Positions 1 through 11,505 are shown, counted from the stretch's first letter. The stretch: DNA of 64,000 nt from an uncultured Maribacter sp. (GCF_947495965.1 NZ_CANMBB010000001.1:124001-188000), one strand, 5' to 3'. Made by a program: numbers and translations. Notes: generated by a model not told the origin, from the sequence alone.

Positions 1-632
1 TTCTCCTGGGTGGTTTCTTTTATTATTGCTCTTAATTTATCTTCCCATTCGCTCATTAAAGACACCTTATTACTTGGCGTACTACTAAACTCTGCCCATA
101 AAGGCATGTTATCTATTAAGATAGCAGATAAATCTCCAAAAAAGGAACCATTATCTTCATAAATTTCTTTACTCCCTCCTAGCCTTAGACTCTTACCTGT
201 AAATAATTGTGAGTTTTCATTATTATTTAAATACAAACACAACAAATCTTTTCCCGATTTATAATGACAATCTTCTAAAGCTTCAGAACTTACAGGTATA
301 AACTTACTTTTAGCATTAGTAGTACCACTACTCTTTGCAAACCACTTAATAGATGTTGGCCAAAAAAGATTTTGCTCCCCTTTTCTTGTACGTTCTATTA
401 TTGGCTGTATTTCTTCATAAGAAATAATAGGAACCCTCTCTCTAAATGTTTGATAATTTTTTACAGATGCAAAATCATACCTTCTTCCAATTTCTGTATC
501 CTCGGCATACTCAATTAACTGACTTAAAACCTCAGCCTGCACCTCCTCCGGATATTTTATAAAAAGTTCTATTTGATGAAATCTCTTTTTTAAGAGCCAA
601 GAAGCTATAGAATTAAATAATGGTATAGGCAT
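1..632 (-). CDS. GH3 auxin-responsive promoter family protein (N-terminal part, runs off the window start)
   Basis: Not in the ORF track. My reverse-strand translation from the ATG at 632: MPIPLFNSIASWLLKKRFHQIELFIKYPEEVQAEVLSQLIEYAEDTEIGRRYDF...FAKSSGTTNAKSKFIPVS, a GH3-like acyl-acid amido synthetase N-terminus. Confidence 0.82.
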   Translation of the reverse strand, partial: MPIPLFNSIASWLLKKRFHQIELFIKYPEEVQAEVLSQLIEYAEDTEIGRRYDFASVKNYQTFRERVPIISYEEIQPIIERTRKGEQNLFWPTSIKWFAKSSGTTNAKSKFIPVSSEALEDCHYKSGKDLLCLYLNNNENSQLFTGKSLRLGGSKEIYEDNGSFFGDLSAILIDNMPLWAEFSSTPSNKVSLMSEWEDKLRAIIKETTQE

Positions 633-745
633 TTTTAGGTATCTTTATCCTGTTTTTCTATTTCTTTATAAACTAGGAAATAGACACTAAATTTAGTTCT
701 AAAAGTTATCATTTTCAAATAGATTTTTTAATTCAATTATTTATC

Positions 746-1540
746 ATGCAATACCAAGGTGTTTTAAAAAAAATGCAAACAGAAATAGGAAACCCTATTC
801 AATATTATTTAATTTTTGATAATGACTTTTTGAATGTAAATCAAGTTTTAAACAAAGAACTGTCTATAGATTTTATTAAATATGAATGTCTTAATTGCCA
901 TTTAGACAAAGCCATTTATAGACAGGGATTTTGCAAATCTTGCTTTTTTGAAACTCCATCTGCTGGAGATTGGATTATGAGACCAGAATTAAGTACTGCA
1001 CATTTAGGAAAAGAAGATCGTGATTTAGAATTTGAAAAAAAAGCGCAATTACAAGCCCATATTGTTTATTTAGCTAACTCTAGTAATGTAAAAGTTGGTG
1101 TAACTAGAAAAGGTCAGGTTCCTACGAGATGGATAGACCAAGGAGCGCATGAAGCTATAGAAATTGTAGAAGTACCAAATAGATATTTAGCAGGTATTAC
1201 TGAAGTTGCTTTAAAAGAACATGTTGCAGACAAAACTAATTGGCGCAAAATGCTCACTAATACCATTGATGATGAAAATTTAGTAGAATGGAGAAATAAA
1301 CTAAAACAATATATTCCAAAAGAAACCCAAGAGTACTTTATAGATTCTAATTTAGAAACTCATTTACATTTTCCTGTACTATCGTATCCTGAAAAAGTAA
1401 AAAGTCTAAATTTATCCAAAACTCCAAATTATACAGGAAAACTTACTGGTATTAAAGGTCAATATCTAATTTTTGAAGACAATACTGTTTTTAACATTAG
1501 AGCAAATGAAGGATTGTATGTTGGACTAACTATTAACTAG
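746..1540 (+). CDS. DUF2797 domain-containing protein
   Basis: 264 aa ORF; N-terminal CxxC...CxxC zinc-like motif (YECLNCHLDKAIYRQGFCKSCFF) followed by VGVTRKGQVPTRWIDQGA. Confidence 0.8.
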   Translation: MQYQGVLKKMQTEIGNPIQYYLIFDNDFLNVNQVLNKELSIDFIKYECLNCHLDKAIYRQGFCKSCFFETPSAGDWIMRPELSTAHLGKEDRDLEFEKKAQLQAHIVYLANSSNVKVGVTRKGQVPTRWIDQGAHEAIEIVEVPNRYLAGITEVALKEHVADKTNWRKMLTNTIDDENLVEWRNKLKQYIPKETQEYFIDSNLETHLHFPVLSYPEKVKSLNLSKTPNYTGKLTGIKGQYLIFEDNTVFNIRANEGLYVGLTIN

Positions 1541-1541
1541 T

Positions 1542-4283
1542 TTACTCCTCTTTCTTTTTACCACCCAAGAGTCCGCCTAAAATATTTTTAGCCTTTTCTT
1601 TTATTACATCTTTTTCCTTTTTTGGAGCAGCTGTAGAATCTACTTTTGTTTCTGAAGCATTTTCCGAAGATTCTTTTTGCTTACTACCACCTAAAATACC
1701 TCCTAAAACCTCTTTTACCCCTTCTTTGGTTTTATCCTTAGATTGTGTTGTGTCATTTTCAGAAGCACTACCCCCTAAAACATCCGACAATAAATCTTTT
1801 GCCTTATCTTTTCCTTTATTAATTAATTTCTGTTTTTGAATATCCATTAATTTAGTTGTTAAACTTTTAACTCCACTAGTCATATCTGTAGATACTTTTG
1901 GACTATTATACAAACCTCCAATATTTGCGGTAACAGGTATAGTTAAATTCTCTAAACTACTATCGTCTATTTTAGATATTAAGCTCGTTACTTCGGTCCC
2001 TAAATATTTAGCAGGCACATCTAAAGTAGCTTTATAATCTAAACTACTATCAAAATTATGACCGCCAGATACATTCACTTTTATATCTTTATAGTTAATA
2101 AAAAATGGTTTTACTTTTACTTTTCCATCTTCAAAAGTTAGGGCAGTTTTTACTCCTTTTAAATCTATATCCTCTAACTTTAAAAAACTAAGATTACTGG
2201 TTAAAGAAGAAAGTAATTTAGCTTTATTAGGATCTATATCATTAGAAAGTAATTCTGCCAAAACATTACCAGAAATAGAACCTAAATCTGGTGTAAAATC
2301 ATCTGTTAAGTTTCCTGATATTTCTATATTAGAATCTAACTTACCTTGCAATGCACTTGCAATTGGCGCTAACACTTTAAAAAGTTCTAAAGATTTAAAA
2401 GTCTCTGCAATGCCTAATTTATCTAAATCTAATTGCATTGCAAATGTTGGTATATCTTGTTTGGTAGATACTTGGCCACCAAAACCAACCTTACCTCCCA
2501 ACATAGAAGATGTCATATTATTTAGAGTTGCCTTTTCGTCTTTAATCTTAAGGCTACCTTTAACATTAGTAAGTGTTAAATTATCATACAATACTGTTTT
2601 AGCATCGGCATTTATGGTGCAATCTAAAAATGATGGGATTTTAATTTTCTCTTCACCAGAACCAGGTTCTGTTGTTTTGTTTTGCGAAGTTGCAGATCCC
2701 ATTTCTTCTTCAGCAACCATAAAATCATCTAACGCAAAAGTGTTTGAGTTTAAGTTAAAGTTCCCTTCTACCTTATCCTCATTAAACATAAAACCCAATA
2801 AATTATCTATGGTACCATTTGCCTTAAAATCTGTCTTTCCAGTTTTTCCTTCCAAAGTATTTAAGGTAACTGTTTTAGGATTAAATGTAACCGATGTAGT
2901 ATTTAGTTTTATTGGATTTGGCACTTCACTACTTTTATACACAAAGTCTTTAAGCTGTAAAGTTCCCTGTGTTTTTGTATTCTCATATTTTTCTTGTTCT
3001 ACAGAGGCCATATCAAAAGCCGTGCTTATATCTGCATTTAAAAGCCCTTGTAAATCTAAATCCGATGGAACAGGGTATGCTTTAGAAATATTAGCCAAAT
3101 TCATTATTCCTTTTAATTTGGCATTAACTTTTGTATTTCCCATTAACTCTTTAATATTTGCTATTACGGAAAACGTATCTTCATCTATCCTAAAGGTTCC
3201 TTTATTAATATCTATATAAGTATCTTCTGCAATACCTGAATCATTATTTATAGCCACATCTATATTTATGTCTTGAACCGTTTTTGGTAAATCTGGATAT
3301 TTAAAGGAAGCATTATGAGATGCTATTGCTATATTAAATTTTGGAATATGTGTATCATCTACTACTCCATTAAAAGCTCCTTCTACCGTAAAATCTCCTG
3401 AGGTTTTTACATTGCCTATATCTTTGGAATATACTTCTGGAATTAATGCCAAAAAGTTTTTAAAATCTGATGACGGAGTTTTAAAAGTAATATCTAACTC
3501 TTGATTGTTTTCATTAACCTGTATAAACCCATGAAACACAAGAGGCAACTGGTTTATAAGTGCTTTATTCTTTAAAAAAGTGTATTTACTTTTTTCTAAA
3601 TCTATCCCTATTATAGCATCTAACTTTATCTTGTTATTGTTTAAATAATTGGTAGAATCCATTTCAAAAGACACTAAAGCATCTGTGTGTGTATCTAGTT
3701 CCGAAGTTGCTAAGGACAAATCTCCTGACCCAGAATGATTCATATCTTTAAGCATTAAGCTTATTCCTGTAGATTTATCTATATAATTTATATCTGTATT
3801 TGTAATGGTGTAAGAATTCATAGAAAAACTAAACCCAGAATTTTCTCCTGAGTTGGTTGTATTACTTTCTTCTTTCTCCCCTTTAGAAATGTCATAATTA
3901 GCTTCTTCTTTCTCATTTACAAGAATGTTAAGAAGTGCTTTGTCTATAGCTAAACTCTTTACGGTTATTGGCTCATTAGCGTCTTTAAAAAGTTCTTTTA
4001 TAGACATTTCTAACTCTATGCTATTAGAAGAAAAAAGAGTATCCCCTTCAAAAGGAGTTTTATTAACTAATGAAATATTTTCTAAACTTACTTTTGCGTT
4101 AGGAAAACTAGAGAACAAACTAAGGTTAGCATCCCTAAAATCAAAGGTAGCATCTACACTATGGTTTACTTTATTTTTAATAATATCTGTAATTTTCCCT
4201 TTTAGAAAAAAAGGTGCTGCAATTAGTGTTGCTATAACTACTAAAAATACTATCCCAAAAATTTTAAAAACTTTCTTTTTCAT
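1542..4283 (-). CDS. AsmA-like family protein (inner-membrane anchored, large periplasmic region)
   Basis: 913 aa; N-terminal TM helix, repeated beta-rich segments and AsmA-type C-terminal region; low-complexity Lys/Ser/Gly-rich tail with repeated LGGLLGG-like motifs. Confidence 0.8.
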   Translation of the reverse strand: MKKKVFKIFGIVFLVVIATLIAAPFFLKGKITDIIKNKVNHSVDATFDFRDANLSLFSSFPNAKVSLENISLVNKTPFEGDTLFSSNSIELEMSIKELFKDANEPITVKSLAIDKALLNILVNEKEEANYDISKGEKEESNTTNSGENSGFSFSMNSYTITNTDINYIDKSTGISLMLKDMNHSGSGDLSLATSELDTHTDALVSFEMDSTNYLNNNKIKLDAIIGIDLEKSKYTFLKNKALINQLPLVFHGFIQVNENNQELDITFKTPSSDFKNFLALIPEVYSKDIGNVKTSGDFTVEGAFNGVVDDTHIPKFNIAIASHNASFKYPDLPKTVQDINIDVAINNDSGIAEDTYIDINKGTFRIDEDTFSVIANIKELMGNTKVNAKLKGIMNLANISKAYPVPSDLDLQGLLNADISTAFDMASVEQEKYENTKTQGTLQLKDFVYKSSEVPNPIKLNTTSVTFNPKTVTLNTLEGKTGKTDFKANGTIDNLLGFMFNEDKVEGNFNLNSNTFALDDFMVAEEEMGSATSQNKTTEPGSGEEKIKIPSFLDCTINADAKTVLYDNLTLTNVKGSLKIKDEKATLNNMTSSMLGGKVGFGGQVSTKQDIPTFAMQLDLDKLGIAETFKSLELFKVLAPIASALQGKLDSNIEISGNLTDDFTPDLGSISGNVLAELLSNDIDPNKAKLLSSLTSNLSFLKLEDIDLKGVKTALTFEDGKVKVKPFFINYKDIKVNVSGGHNFDSSLDYKATLDVPAKYLGTEVTSLISKIDDSSLENLTIPVTANIGGLYNSPKVSTDMTSGVKSLTTKLMDIQKQKLINKGKDKAKDLLSDVLGGSASENDTTQSKDKTKEGVKEVLGGILGGSKQKESSENASETKVDSTAAPKKEKDVIKEKAKNILGGLLGGKKKEE

Positions 4284-4328
4284 ATATGATAAGAATATGC
4301 AATTACAAATTAAAAACAGTAAAAAAAA

Positions 4329-5048
4329 TTATGCCTCTAAGTCTATTTCCTGATTTATTGTCAGATTAAATCTTTTTCTTATAATATATACGAAGAAATA
4401 TAGAAAAGGGGTGTCTACAAATGCTATAATTATCTTAAAAATAAATCCGCTAACCACTAATCCAAAAAACAAATCCCATGGAAGCACCTTAAACACACAT
4501 AATAAACCAACAACCGTAAACGTATCTATAAACTGAGAAAAGAACGTAGAAAAATTATTTCTAAGCCATAAATGCTTGCCTTTGGTTACTTTTTTCCAAA
4601 AATGATAGATTTGGATATCTACAAATTGAGCAAATAAATACGCCAACATAGAAGCAAGAACAGCTAGCGGCGATAATGAAAAAACATTGTTAAAAATAGC
4701 ATTATTAACAGGAGAAGCATCTATTGCTGGAACGTAATTAGCTATCAATACAATTCCCATAGAAAAGAATGAAGCAAAAATACCAGCTACAACAATTTGG
4801 TTTGCCTTTTTCTTTCCATAAATTTCAGAGATTAAATCTGTTATTAAAAATGTAATTGGGTAAGGTAATATCCCAACCGAAATTTCAAATAAAGGTGCTC
4901 CAAAAATAGTAATATCTCCAAAAGGTTTCCAATAAAAGAATTTTTGAAAAATTAAATTAGAAACAACTAAAGATGTAATAAATAAAGCTCCTAGATACAG
5001 ATATATTTTATAAGCAAGTCTCTTATCTTCTAATTTTAGCATATTCAA
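4329..5048 (-). CDS. Queuosine precursor transporter (YhhQ/VUT family)
   Basis: 239 aa multi-TM protein; GILPYPITFLITDLISEIYGKKKANQIV motif typical of the family. Confidence 0.88.
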   Translation of the reverse strand: MNMLKLEDKRLAYKIYLYLGALFITSLVVSNLIFQKFFYWKPFGDITIFGAPLFEISVGILPYPITFLITDLISEIYGKKKANQIVVAGIFASFFSMGIVLIANYVPAIDASPVNNAIFNNVFSLSPLAVLASMLAYLFAQFVDIQIYHFWKKVTKGKHLWLRNNFSTFFSQFIDTFTVVGLLCVFKVLPWDLFFGLVVSGFIFKIIIAFVDTPFLYFFVYIIRKRFNLTINQEIDLEA

Positions 5049-5119
5049 AAATAGGCAAACAAAATAAAAAACTACGATTTAGGAATTAATTACATTTTAC
5101 TTTATAATAACACATATTA

Positions 5120-6880
5120 CTACTTAATATCTAAAGTATAAGGCATTCTTACTTGGACTCCCTTTTGGTTCATTGCTTTTTTTATCTCCTTTAAAATAGC
5201 ATACCCTTCTGGACCAATTTCTTTAGAAATAATTTCTTCTTTATTAAAGATACTTGCTCCTCCTATATCTTCCATTAATTTTTCTATTCCTGTTTTATAT
5301 TTAGGAAACTTTTTAATTCCATATTTTTCCAAATTAGCCAAAGCTGCCGCTGCATTAATAGCATCCTCCAAAGTTCCCAACTCATCTACCAAACCAACAC
5401 GTTTTGCATCTACACCACTCCAAACTCTACCCTGCGCTATACTATCTGCTTGTGCCATAGAAATCCCTCTTCCACTAGATACTTTCTCCAAAAAAGTTGT
5501 ATAAGTAGTTTCTATACTTTCTTGTACTTCTCCTCTAAAATTATCGGACATTGGCTCAAAAACAGAGTACCCAACAGAATTTTTATTTGTCCCAACTTGT
5601 TCTGCATTAATTCCAATATCTGTAGCCAACTCATTTACATTAGGTATGGTTCCAAAAACACCAATAGAACCTGTAATAGTAGTTGGTTCCGCAAATATCT
5701 TATCTGCACCAGCAGCAATATAATACCCCCCAGAAGCAGCAACATTCCCCATAGAAACTACTACAGGCTTCACTTCTTTAGCTAGCATCACTTCTCTCCA
5801 GATAATATCTGAAGTTAGAGCACTACCGCCCGGAGAATTTACACGAAGAACAATTGCTTTTATTTTTTCATCGTCTCTTGCTTTTATAATAGCTTCATTA
5901 ATAAGCCCCTGACCTATTACCTCATTACTTCCTTCACCGTATAATATTTCTCCTTGCGCATAAATTACAGCTATCTTTTGCTCCCCTTTATGTAATTTTA
6001 TAGTATTTGCTTTAGCACTATACTCTTGAATACTTAAAAGGTTAATTTCTTTATCTTCTTCAATTCCAGCTGCATTTTTTAGCTTTTTTTCATATTCATC
6101 ATAATACGTTATTGCATCAATTAATTTAGAAGCTTTTGCATGTTTTGGCATTCTACCTCCTAAAGTATCGGCAATAGTATTCATATCCTCTACAGTCATA
6201 TTTCTACTTAATGCAATATCATCCACAACTGAGTTCCAAACTGACCCTATTAACTCTTTTATTTGAGTTCTATTAGCATCACTCATTGTATCATTTAAAT
6301 AAGGTTCCACAGCACTTTTATATTTTCCATGACGAATCACTTCCATTTTAACGCCTGTTTTCTCTTGCAAGTCTTTATAAAACAAAACCTCTGTAGATAA
6401 TCCTTTAAAGTCTAAAACTCCAACTGGATTTAAAAAAACTGAATCCGAAACACTAGCCAAATAATAATCTTTCTGCATATAAAAATCTCCATAAGAATAA
6501 ATAAACTTACCACTAGTTTTAAAATCCTCTAATGCTTTTCTTATAGATTGTGTTTGTGCCCAACCCGACATTAAGAAATTATTATTTATACTTATACCTA
6601 CAAGGTCTTTATCATTCTTTGCAACTTTTATAGCATGAATAATTCTATCTAAATCTTCCGATTTTTGAAATAAAGCCTTAAAAGGATTTTCCTCATCTCC
6701 TCCTACATAATCATTTATTGGTTGCTGTAATTGTAGTTCTAAAATAGATTTTGGCTTTACTTCTACAGTTTCCGAATTACTACTAGATAAAGCAATAAAA
6801 ATCACAAACATTATAAATACAATCCCAAAAGCTATGATACACCCCAAAATAGCCGCTAGTAGATTTCTTAAAAAATTCAT
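5120..6880 (-). CDS. sppA: Signal peptide peptidase SppA, 67K type
   Basis: 586 aa; N-terminal TM, LRVNSPGGSALTSDIIWREV and SMGNVAASGGYYIAAGADKIFAEPTTITGSIGVFG. Confidence 0.93.
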   Translation of the reverse strand: MNFLRNLLAAILGCIIAFGIVFIMFVIFIALSSSNSETVEVKPKSILELQLQQPINDYVGGDEENPFKALFQKSEDLDRIIHAIKVAKNDKDLVGISINNNFLMSGWAQTQSIRKALEDFKTSGKFIYSYGDFYMQKDYYLASVSDSVFLNPVGVLDFKGLSTEVLFYKDLQEKTGVKMEVIRHGKYKSAVEPYLNDTMSDANRTQIKELIGSVWNSVVDDIALSRNMTVEDMNTIADTLGGRMPKHAKASKLIDAITYYDEYEKKLKNAAGIEEDKEINLLSIQEYSAKANTIKLHKGEQKIAVIYAQGEILYGEGSNEVIGQGLINEAIIKARDDEKIKAIVLRVNSPGGSALTSDIIWREVMLAKEVKPVVVSMGNVAASGGYYIAAGADKIFAEPTTITGSIGVFGTIPNVNELATDIGINAEQVGTNKNSVGYSVFEPMSDNFRGEVQESIETTYTTFLEKVSSGRGISMAQADSIAQGRVWSGVDAKRVGLVDELGTLEDAINAAAALANLEKYGIKKFPKYKTGIEKLMEDIGGASIFNKEEIISKEIGPEGYAILKEIKKAMNQKGVQVRMPYTLDIK

Positions 6881-6951
6881 TAAATAAGCTGTTAATATTA
6901 GCTAACAAAGATAACCAATTGAAATTGTTTTGCTTATTTTGCCTCAAGATT

Positions 6952-8097
6952 ATGAACAATACAACAGATACTTATATTTCTATTGGTAGTAACTTAGGCA
7001 ATAGACTAGAAACCATACAAGAAGCCATTTTTTTAATTACTAAAAAGATTGGTGTTGTTAAAAAATGCTCCAAAGTGTACGAATGCCCTGCATGGGGATT
7101 TTCTGGAGAAAATTTTTTAAACGCATGTTTACATATACAAACAGAATTACATCCAGAAGAGTTACTTTTTAATTTATTAGAAATAGAAAAAAAATTAGGC
7201 AGAGAAAGGTCTGCAAATACTGGTTACCAATCTAGAACCATAGATTTAGATATTGTTTATTACGATACAATAGTACAAACAGACTCTAATTTAACCATAC
7301 CACATCCTAAATTACAGGAAAGACTTTTTGTATTAAAACCATTGGCAGATATTGCTCCTCAATTTTATCATCCAATTTTAAAAAAAGATACTAGAAATTT
7401 AATACAGGAATGTAAAGACAAAAGTGTTTTAACAAAAACAAAATACACCCTTTTTTGTACTAAGCAAAAGTTATTAGCAACTTCCCAGTTCATTTCTATA
7501 GAAGGTAATATTGGCGCAGGAAAAACTTCTTTAGCAACTAAGATAGCAAAAGATTTTAATGGAAAACTCGTATTAGAACGCTTTGCAGAAAACCCTTTTT
7601 TACCAAATTTTTACAAAGACCAATCTAGGTATGCTTTTCCTTTAGAAATGTCTTTTTTAGCAGATAGATACCAACAATTCTCTGATGACACCTCCCAATT
7701 TGACCTTTTTAAAGACTTTATGGTTAGTGATTATGATATTTTTAAATCCCTAATTTTTGCTAAAGTTACTTTACAAAAAGACGAATATGAATTATATAGA
7801 AAAATATTTAATTTTATGCATAAGGAGGTTAAAAAACCACAAATTTATGTATACCTATACCAAACAACAGAACGTCTTTTAGAAAACATAAAAAAACGCG
7901 GAAGAGACTATGAACAAGGTATTAAAACCGATTACCTAGAAAAAATTAATAGAGGTTATTTTGATTTTCTTAAAGGCTACCCCAAAGAAAATAGTTTGGT
8001 AATAGATGTTACTAAATTAGATTTTGTAGCCAATGAAAAGGATTATCAAATAATTATAGATAAGGTCTTAAAGTTGGCATTTCAACAAATAAATTAA
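6952..8097 (+). CDS. folK: Fusion of 2-amino-4-hydroxy-6-hydroxymethyldihydropteridine diphosphokinase (HPPK) and deoxynucleoside kinase
   Basis: N-terminal half YISIGSNLGNRLETIQEAI...SRTIDLDIVYYD...HPKLQERLFVLKPL (HPPK); C-terminal half FISIEGNIGAGKTSLATKIAKDF...DRYQQF (P-loop dNK). ATG at 6952 (MNNTTDTYISIG) preferred over the track start at 6919. Confidence 0.88.
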   Translation: MNNTTDTYISIGSNLGNRLETIQEAIFLITKKIGVVKKCSKVYECPAWGFSGENFLNACLHIQTELHPEELLFNLLEIEKKLGRERSANTGYQSRTIDLDIVYYDTIVQTDSNLTIPHPKLQERLFVLKPLADIAPQFYHPILKKDTRNLIQECKDKSVLTKTKYTLFCTKQKLLATSQFISIEGNIGAGKTSLATKIAKDFNGKLVLERFAENPFLPNFYKDQSRYAFPLEMSFLADRYQQFSDDTSQFDLFKDFMVSDYDIFKSLIFAKVTLQKDEYELYRKIFNFMHKEVKKPQIYVYLYQTTERLLENIKKRGRDYEQGIKTDYLEKINRGYFDFLKGYPKENSLVIDVTKLDFVANEKDYQIIIDKVLKLAFQQIN

Positions 8098-8186
8098 CAT
8101 AATTTTGGCAAATTCCTTGCACACTTTAAATCAATTGCCGTAATTGCAGAAGCATTTATGCAACTAACTAACTCAAACTTTACTCT

Positions 8187-8215
8187 AAAACCCAACTTAG
8201 GTTGGGTTTTTTTTT
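8187..8215 (+). terminator. Intrinsic terminator between convergent folK-dNK and TrmH-family genes
   Basis: AAAACCCAAC-TTAG-GTTGGGTTTT hairpin followed by a T run; the loop contains the TrmH stop codon (tta at 8197-8199). Confidence 0.85.
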
Positions 8216-8742
8216 ACTTTAATTTTACTCCAAACATCCCAAATAACAATACCTGCACTAACCGAAATATTTAAAGAATGTTTGGTTCCGAATTGTGGAA
8301 TTTCTAATACTCCAGTGCAAATGTTAACCACTTCTTGTGAAACCCCTTTTACTTCATTTCCAAAAATTAAAACATATTTCTCATTAGGTTTTACTTTAAA
8401 ATCTTGAAGCATTGTGGCATTTTCTGCTTGCTCAATTGCTAAACTAGTATATCCCTCCGCATTAAGATTCTGAATTACATCTAGTGTACTTTCTTTATAC
8501 TCCCAAGCTACACTTTCTGTTGCTCCAAGTGCGGTTTTATTAATATCTTTATTTGGCGGAGTTGCAGTAATACCACAGAGGTATATTTTCTCAATTAAAA
8601 AAGCATCGGAAGTTCTAAAAACAGAACCAATATTATTTAAACTCCTTATATTATCTAAAACAACAACAACAGGAGTTTTATTAGCATTCTTAAACCCTTC
8701 TATATCTAAGCGGTCTAATTCTTCATTCTTTAATTTTCTCAT
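8197..8742 (-). CDS. TrmH/SpoU family RNA methyltransferase
   Basis: 181 aa; VVLDNIRSLNNIGSVFRTSDAF, LIFGNEVKGVS and IPQFGTKHSLNISVSAGI motifs of the SPOUT family. Confidence 0.9.
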   Translation of the reverse strand: MRKLKNEELDRLDIEGFKNANKTPVVVVLDNIRSLNNIGSVFRTSDAFLIEKIYLCGITATPPNKDINKTALGATESVAWEYKESTLDVIQNLNAEGYTSLAIEQAENATMLQDFKVKPNEKYVLIFGNEVKGVSQEVVNICTGVLEIPQFGTKHSLNISVSAGIVIWDVWSKIKVKKNPT

Positions 8743-8883
8743 TTACTTCTATTAATAAAACACCAAAATAAAATACACAACTGTTGCTTTTTTTAAGTTA
8801 TCCTGAAATATCAACAATGATGTATATTCTATAAGGAAAATATTATTTTCGTTAGGTTACAAAAATACTTTAAAAATTACCAA

Positions 8884-11505
8884 TTGGCAGCTAAAGAAAA
8901 AACAAAGAAGGTTACCCCTTTAATGCAACAATACAACACTATTAAAACAAAGTATCCAGATGCTATGTTACTTTTTAGGGTTGGCGATTTTTACGAAACT
9001 TTTGGTGAAGATGCTATTAAAGCATCCAAAATATTAGGTATAACCTTAACAAACAGAAACAATGGAGGGGAAAAAACAGAACTAGCTGGGTTTCCACATC
9101 ATTCTGTAAACACCTATTTACCTAAACTTGTAAAAGCTGGGCAAAGAGTTGCAATTTGTGACCAGTTAGAAGACCCTAAACAAACCAAAACCATTGTAAA
9201 AAGAGGCGTTACAGAATTAGTTACTCCTGGGGTTGCTTTAAATGATGATATTTTAAGTGCTAAAACTAACAACTTTTTATGTGCTGTTCATTTTGGTAGA
9301 AAAAAATTAGGTGTTTCATTTGTTGATATTTCTACAGGAGAATTTTTAACCTCTGAAGGTACTGAAGAACAAATAGACAAACTTTTACAAAACTTTGCTC
9401 CTAATGAAATACTTATTTCTAAAGCGCATAAAAAAGAATTTTTAGACGTTTTTGGAACACAGTTTCATACCTTTTTCATGGAAGATTGGGTTTTTCAGGA
9501 AGATTATACCAAAGAAACCCTAACTAACCACTTTAAAACAAGTACACTTAAAGGTTTTGGCGTGGAGCATCTTATTAATGGTACTATTGCTTCTGGTGTA
9601 GTTTTACATTATTTATCAGAAACACAACATAAACAACTACAGCATATAAATAAATTACAACGTATTGCCGAAGATGAATATATTTGGATGGATAGGTTTA
9701 CCATTAAAAACTTAGAACTTTACCAATCTCATAATATAAATGCAGTTACTTTATTAGATGTAATTGACAAAACCATTTCTCCTATGGGAGGAAGAATGAT
9801 TAAACGTTGGCTTGCACTTCCTCTCAAAAATTTAGAAAGAATACAAAAAAGGCATGCGGTTATTACGTATTTATCTAAACAAGAAGAAGATTTAGATAAA
9901 TTACAGCACTGGATAAAGCAAATGGGCGATTTAGAGCGTTTAATTTCTAAAGTATCTACTGGTAAAGTAAACCCTAGAGAAATCATTCAACTTAAAAATT
10001 CTTTAGAATCTATTATTCCATTAAAGCAACTTACCAAAAATGCCAAGAATGAAGCTCTTAATCTTATAGGAGACCAATTACACAGTTGCGATTTACTACG
10101 AAGTAAAATTAAAGAAATGCTTAGTGAGGAAGCCCCCATTAATATCCTAAAAGGAAATGCTATTGCTAAAGGGTATTCCGAAGAATTAGATGAACTTAGA
10201 GGACTTGCATTTTCTGGCAAAGAATATTTAGATAATATGCTTGCTAGAGAAACCGAAAGAACTGGAATAAGCTCCCTTAAGATAGCGTCAAACAATGTAT
10301 TTGGGTATTATATAGAAGTGCGTAACACCCATAAAGATAAAGTTCCAGAAGAATGGATTCGTAAGCAAACTTTAGTTAATGCAGAACGCTATATAACCGA
10401 AGAGCTAAAAGAATATGAAGCCAAAATACTTGGAGCAGAAGAACGTATTTTAAGTTTAGAGCAACAGTTATTCTTGCAACTTGTAGTATGGATGCAAGAA
10501 TATATTGCTCCAGTACAGAACAATGCACAACTAATTGCACAGCTAGACTGCCTTTGTGGTTTTACACAGTTAGCAAAAGAAAATAATTATGTTTTACCAG
10601 AAATTAATGAATCTACAGATTTATCTATAACCAATGGTAGGCACCCTGTAATTGAAAAACAATTACCCCTAGGAGAAACTTATATTGCCAATGATGTACA
10701 CTTAGATAGAACCCAACAGCAAATAATAATGATTACGGGTCCAAATATGAGTGGTAAATCTGCCATATTAAGACAAACCGCCTTAATTGTTTTATTGGCG
10801 CAAATGGGGAGTTTTGTTCCCGCTGAAGCTGCAACAATTGGTTTAGTAGACAAAATATTTACAAGAGTTGGCGCTAGTGACAATATATCTATGGGAGAAT
10901 CTACTTTTATGGTAGAAATGAATGAGACAGCCTCTATCTTAAACAACCTCTCGGAGCGCAGTTTAGTTCTTTTAGATGAAATAGGACGAGGAACAAGTAC
11001 CTATGATGGTATTTCTATTGCTTGGGCAATTTCTGAGTATTTACACGAACACCCAGCAAAAGCAAAAACCTTGTTCGCAACACATTATCATGAACTTAAT
11101 GAAATGTGTACCACTTTTGAACGTATAAAAAATTACAACGTATCGGTTAAAGAATTAAAAGACACTGTACTTTTTCTAAGAAAACTTACCCCTGGAGGTA
11201 GCGAACATAGTTTTGGAATACACGTTGCAAAAATGGCCGGAATGCCACAACAAGTAATTTTGAAAGCAAATAAAATTCTTAAAAAGCTCGAAAAATCACA
11301 TTCGAGTGAAGAATTAACAGATAAATTACAATCTGCTCAAAATGAAATGCAACTAAGTTTCTTTAATTTAGACGATCCACTATTAGAACAAATAAAAGAG
11401 GAAATCACTCATTTAGACATAGATACATTAACTCCAGTAGAAGCTTTAATGAAGTTAAACGAAATTAAACGCTTGCTTGTAAAAAAGAAGAAAGCCACTT
11501 CTTAA
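8884..11505 (+). CDS. mutS: DNA mismatch repair protein MutS
   Basis: 873 aa; [34 protein letters not shown], Walker [31 protein letters not shown] start. Confidence 0.97.
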   Translation: MAAKEKTKKVTPLMQQYNTIKTKYPDAMLLFRVGDFYETFGEDAIKASKILGITLTNRNNGGEKTELAGFPHHSVNTYLPKLVKAGQRVAICDQLEDPKQTKTIVKRGVTELVTPGVALNDDILSAKTNNFLCAVHFGRKKLGVSFVDISTGEFLTSEGTEEQIDKLLQNFAPNEILISKAHKKEFLDVFGTQFHTFFMEDWVFQEDYTKETLTNHFKTSTLKGFGVEHLINGTIASGVVLHYLSETQHKQLQHINKLQRIAEDEYIWMDRFTIKNLELYQSHNINAVTLLDVIDKTISPMGGRMIKRWLALPLKNLERIQKRHAVITYLSKQEEDLDKLQHWIKQMGDLERLISKVSTGKVNPREIIQLKNSLESIIPLKQLTKNAKNEALNLIGDQLHSCDLLRSKIKEMLSEEAPINILKGNAIAKGYSEELDELRGLAFSGKEYLDNMLARETERTGISSLKIASNNVFGYYIEVRNTHKDKVPEEWIRKQTLVNAERYITEELKEYEAKILGAEERILSLEQQLFLQLVVWMQEYIAPVQNNAQLIAQLDCLCGFTQLAKENNYVLPEINESTDLSITNGRHPVIEKQLPLGETYIANDVHLDRTQQQIIMITGPNMSGKSAILRQTALIVLLAQMGSFVPAEAATIGLVDKIFTRVGASDNISMGESTFMVEMNETASILNNLSERSLVLLDEIGRGTSTYDGISIAWAISEYLHEHPAKAKTLFATHYHELNEMCTTFERIKNYNVSVKELKDTVLFLRKLTPGGSEHSFGIHVAKMAGMPQQVILKANKILKKLEKSHSSEELTDKLQSAQNEMQLSFFNLDDPLLEQIKEEITHLDIDTLTPVEALMKLNEIKRLLVKKKKATS

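Noticed and set aside
2410-3219. 269 aa plus-strand ORF antisense to the AsmA-like gene
   Set aside because: Shadow ORF in a long coding gene; no recognisable domain, low-complexity Ser/Leu/Phe composition, opposite strand clearly codes for a real protein
9729-10946. Minus-strand ORFs inside mutS
   Set aside because: Shadow ORFs on the opposite strand of a textbook MutS
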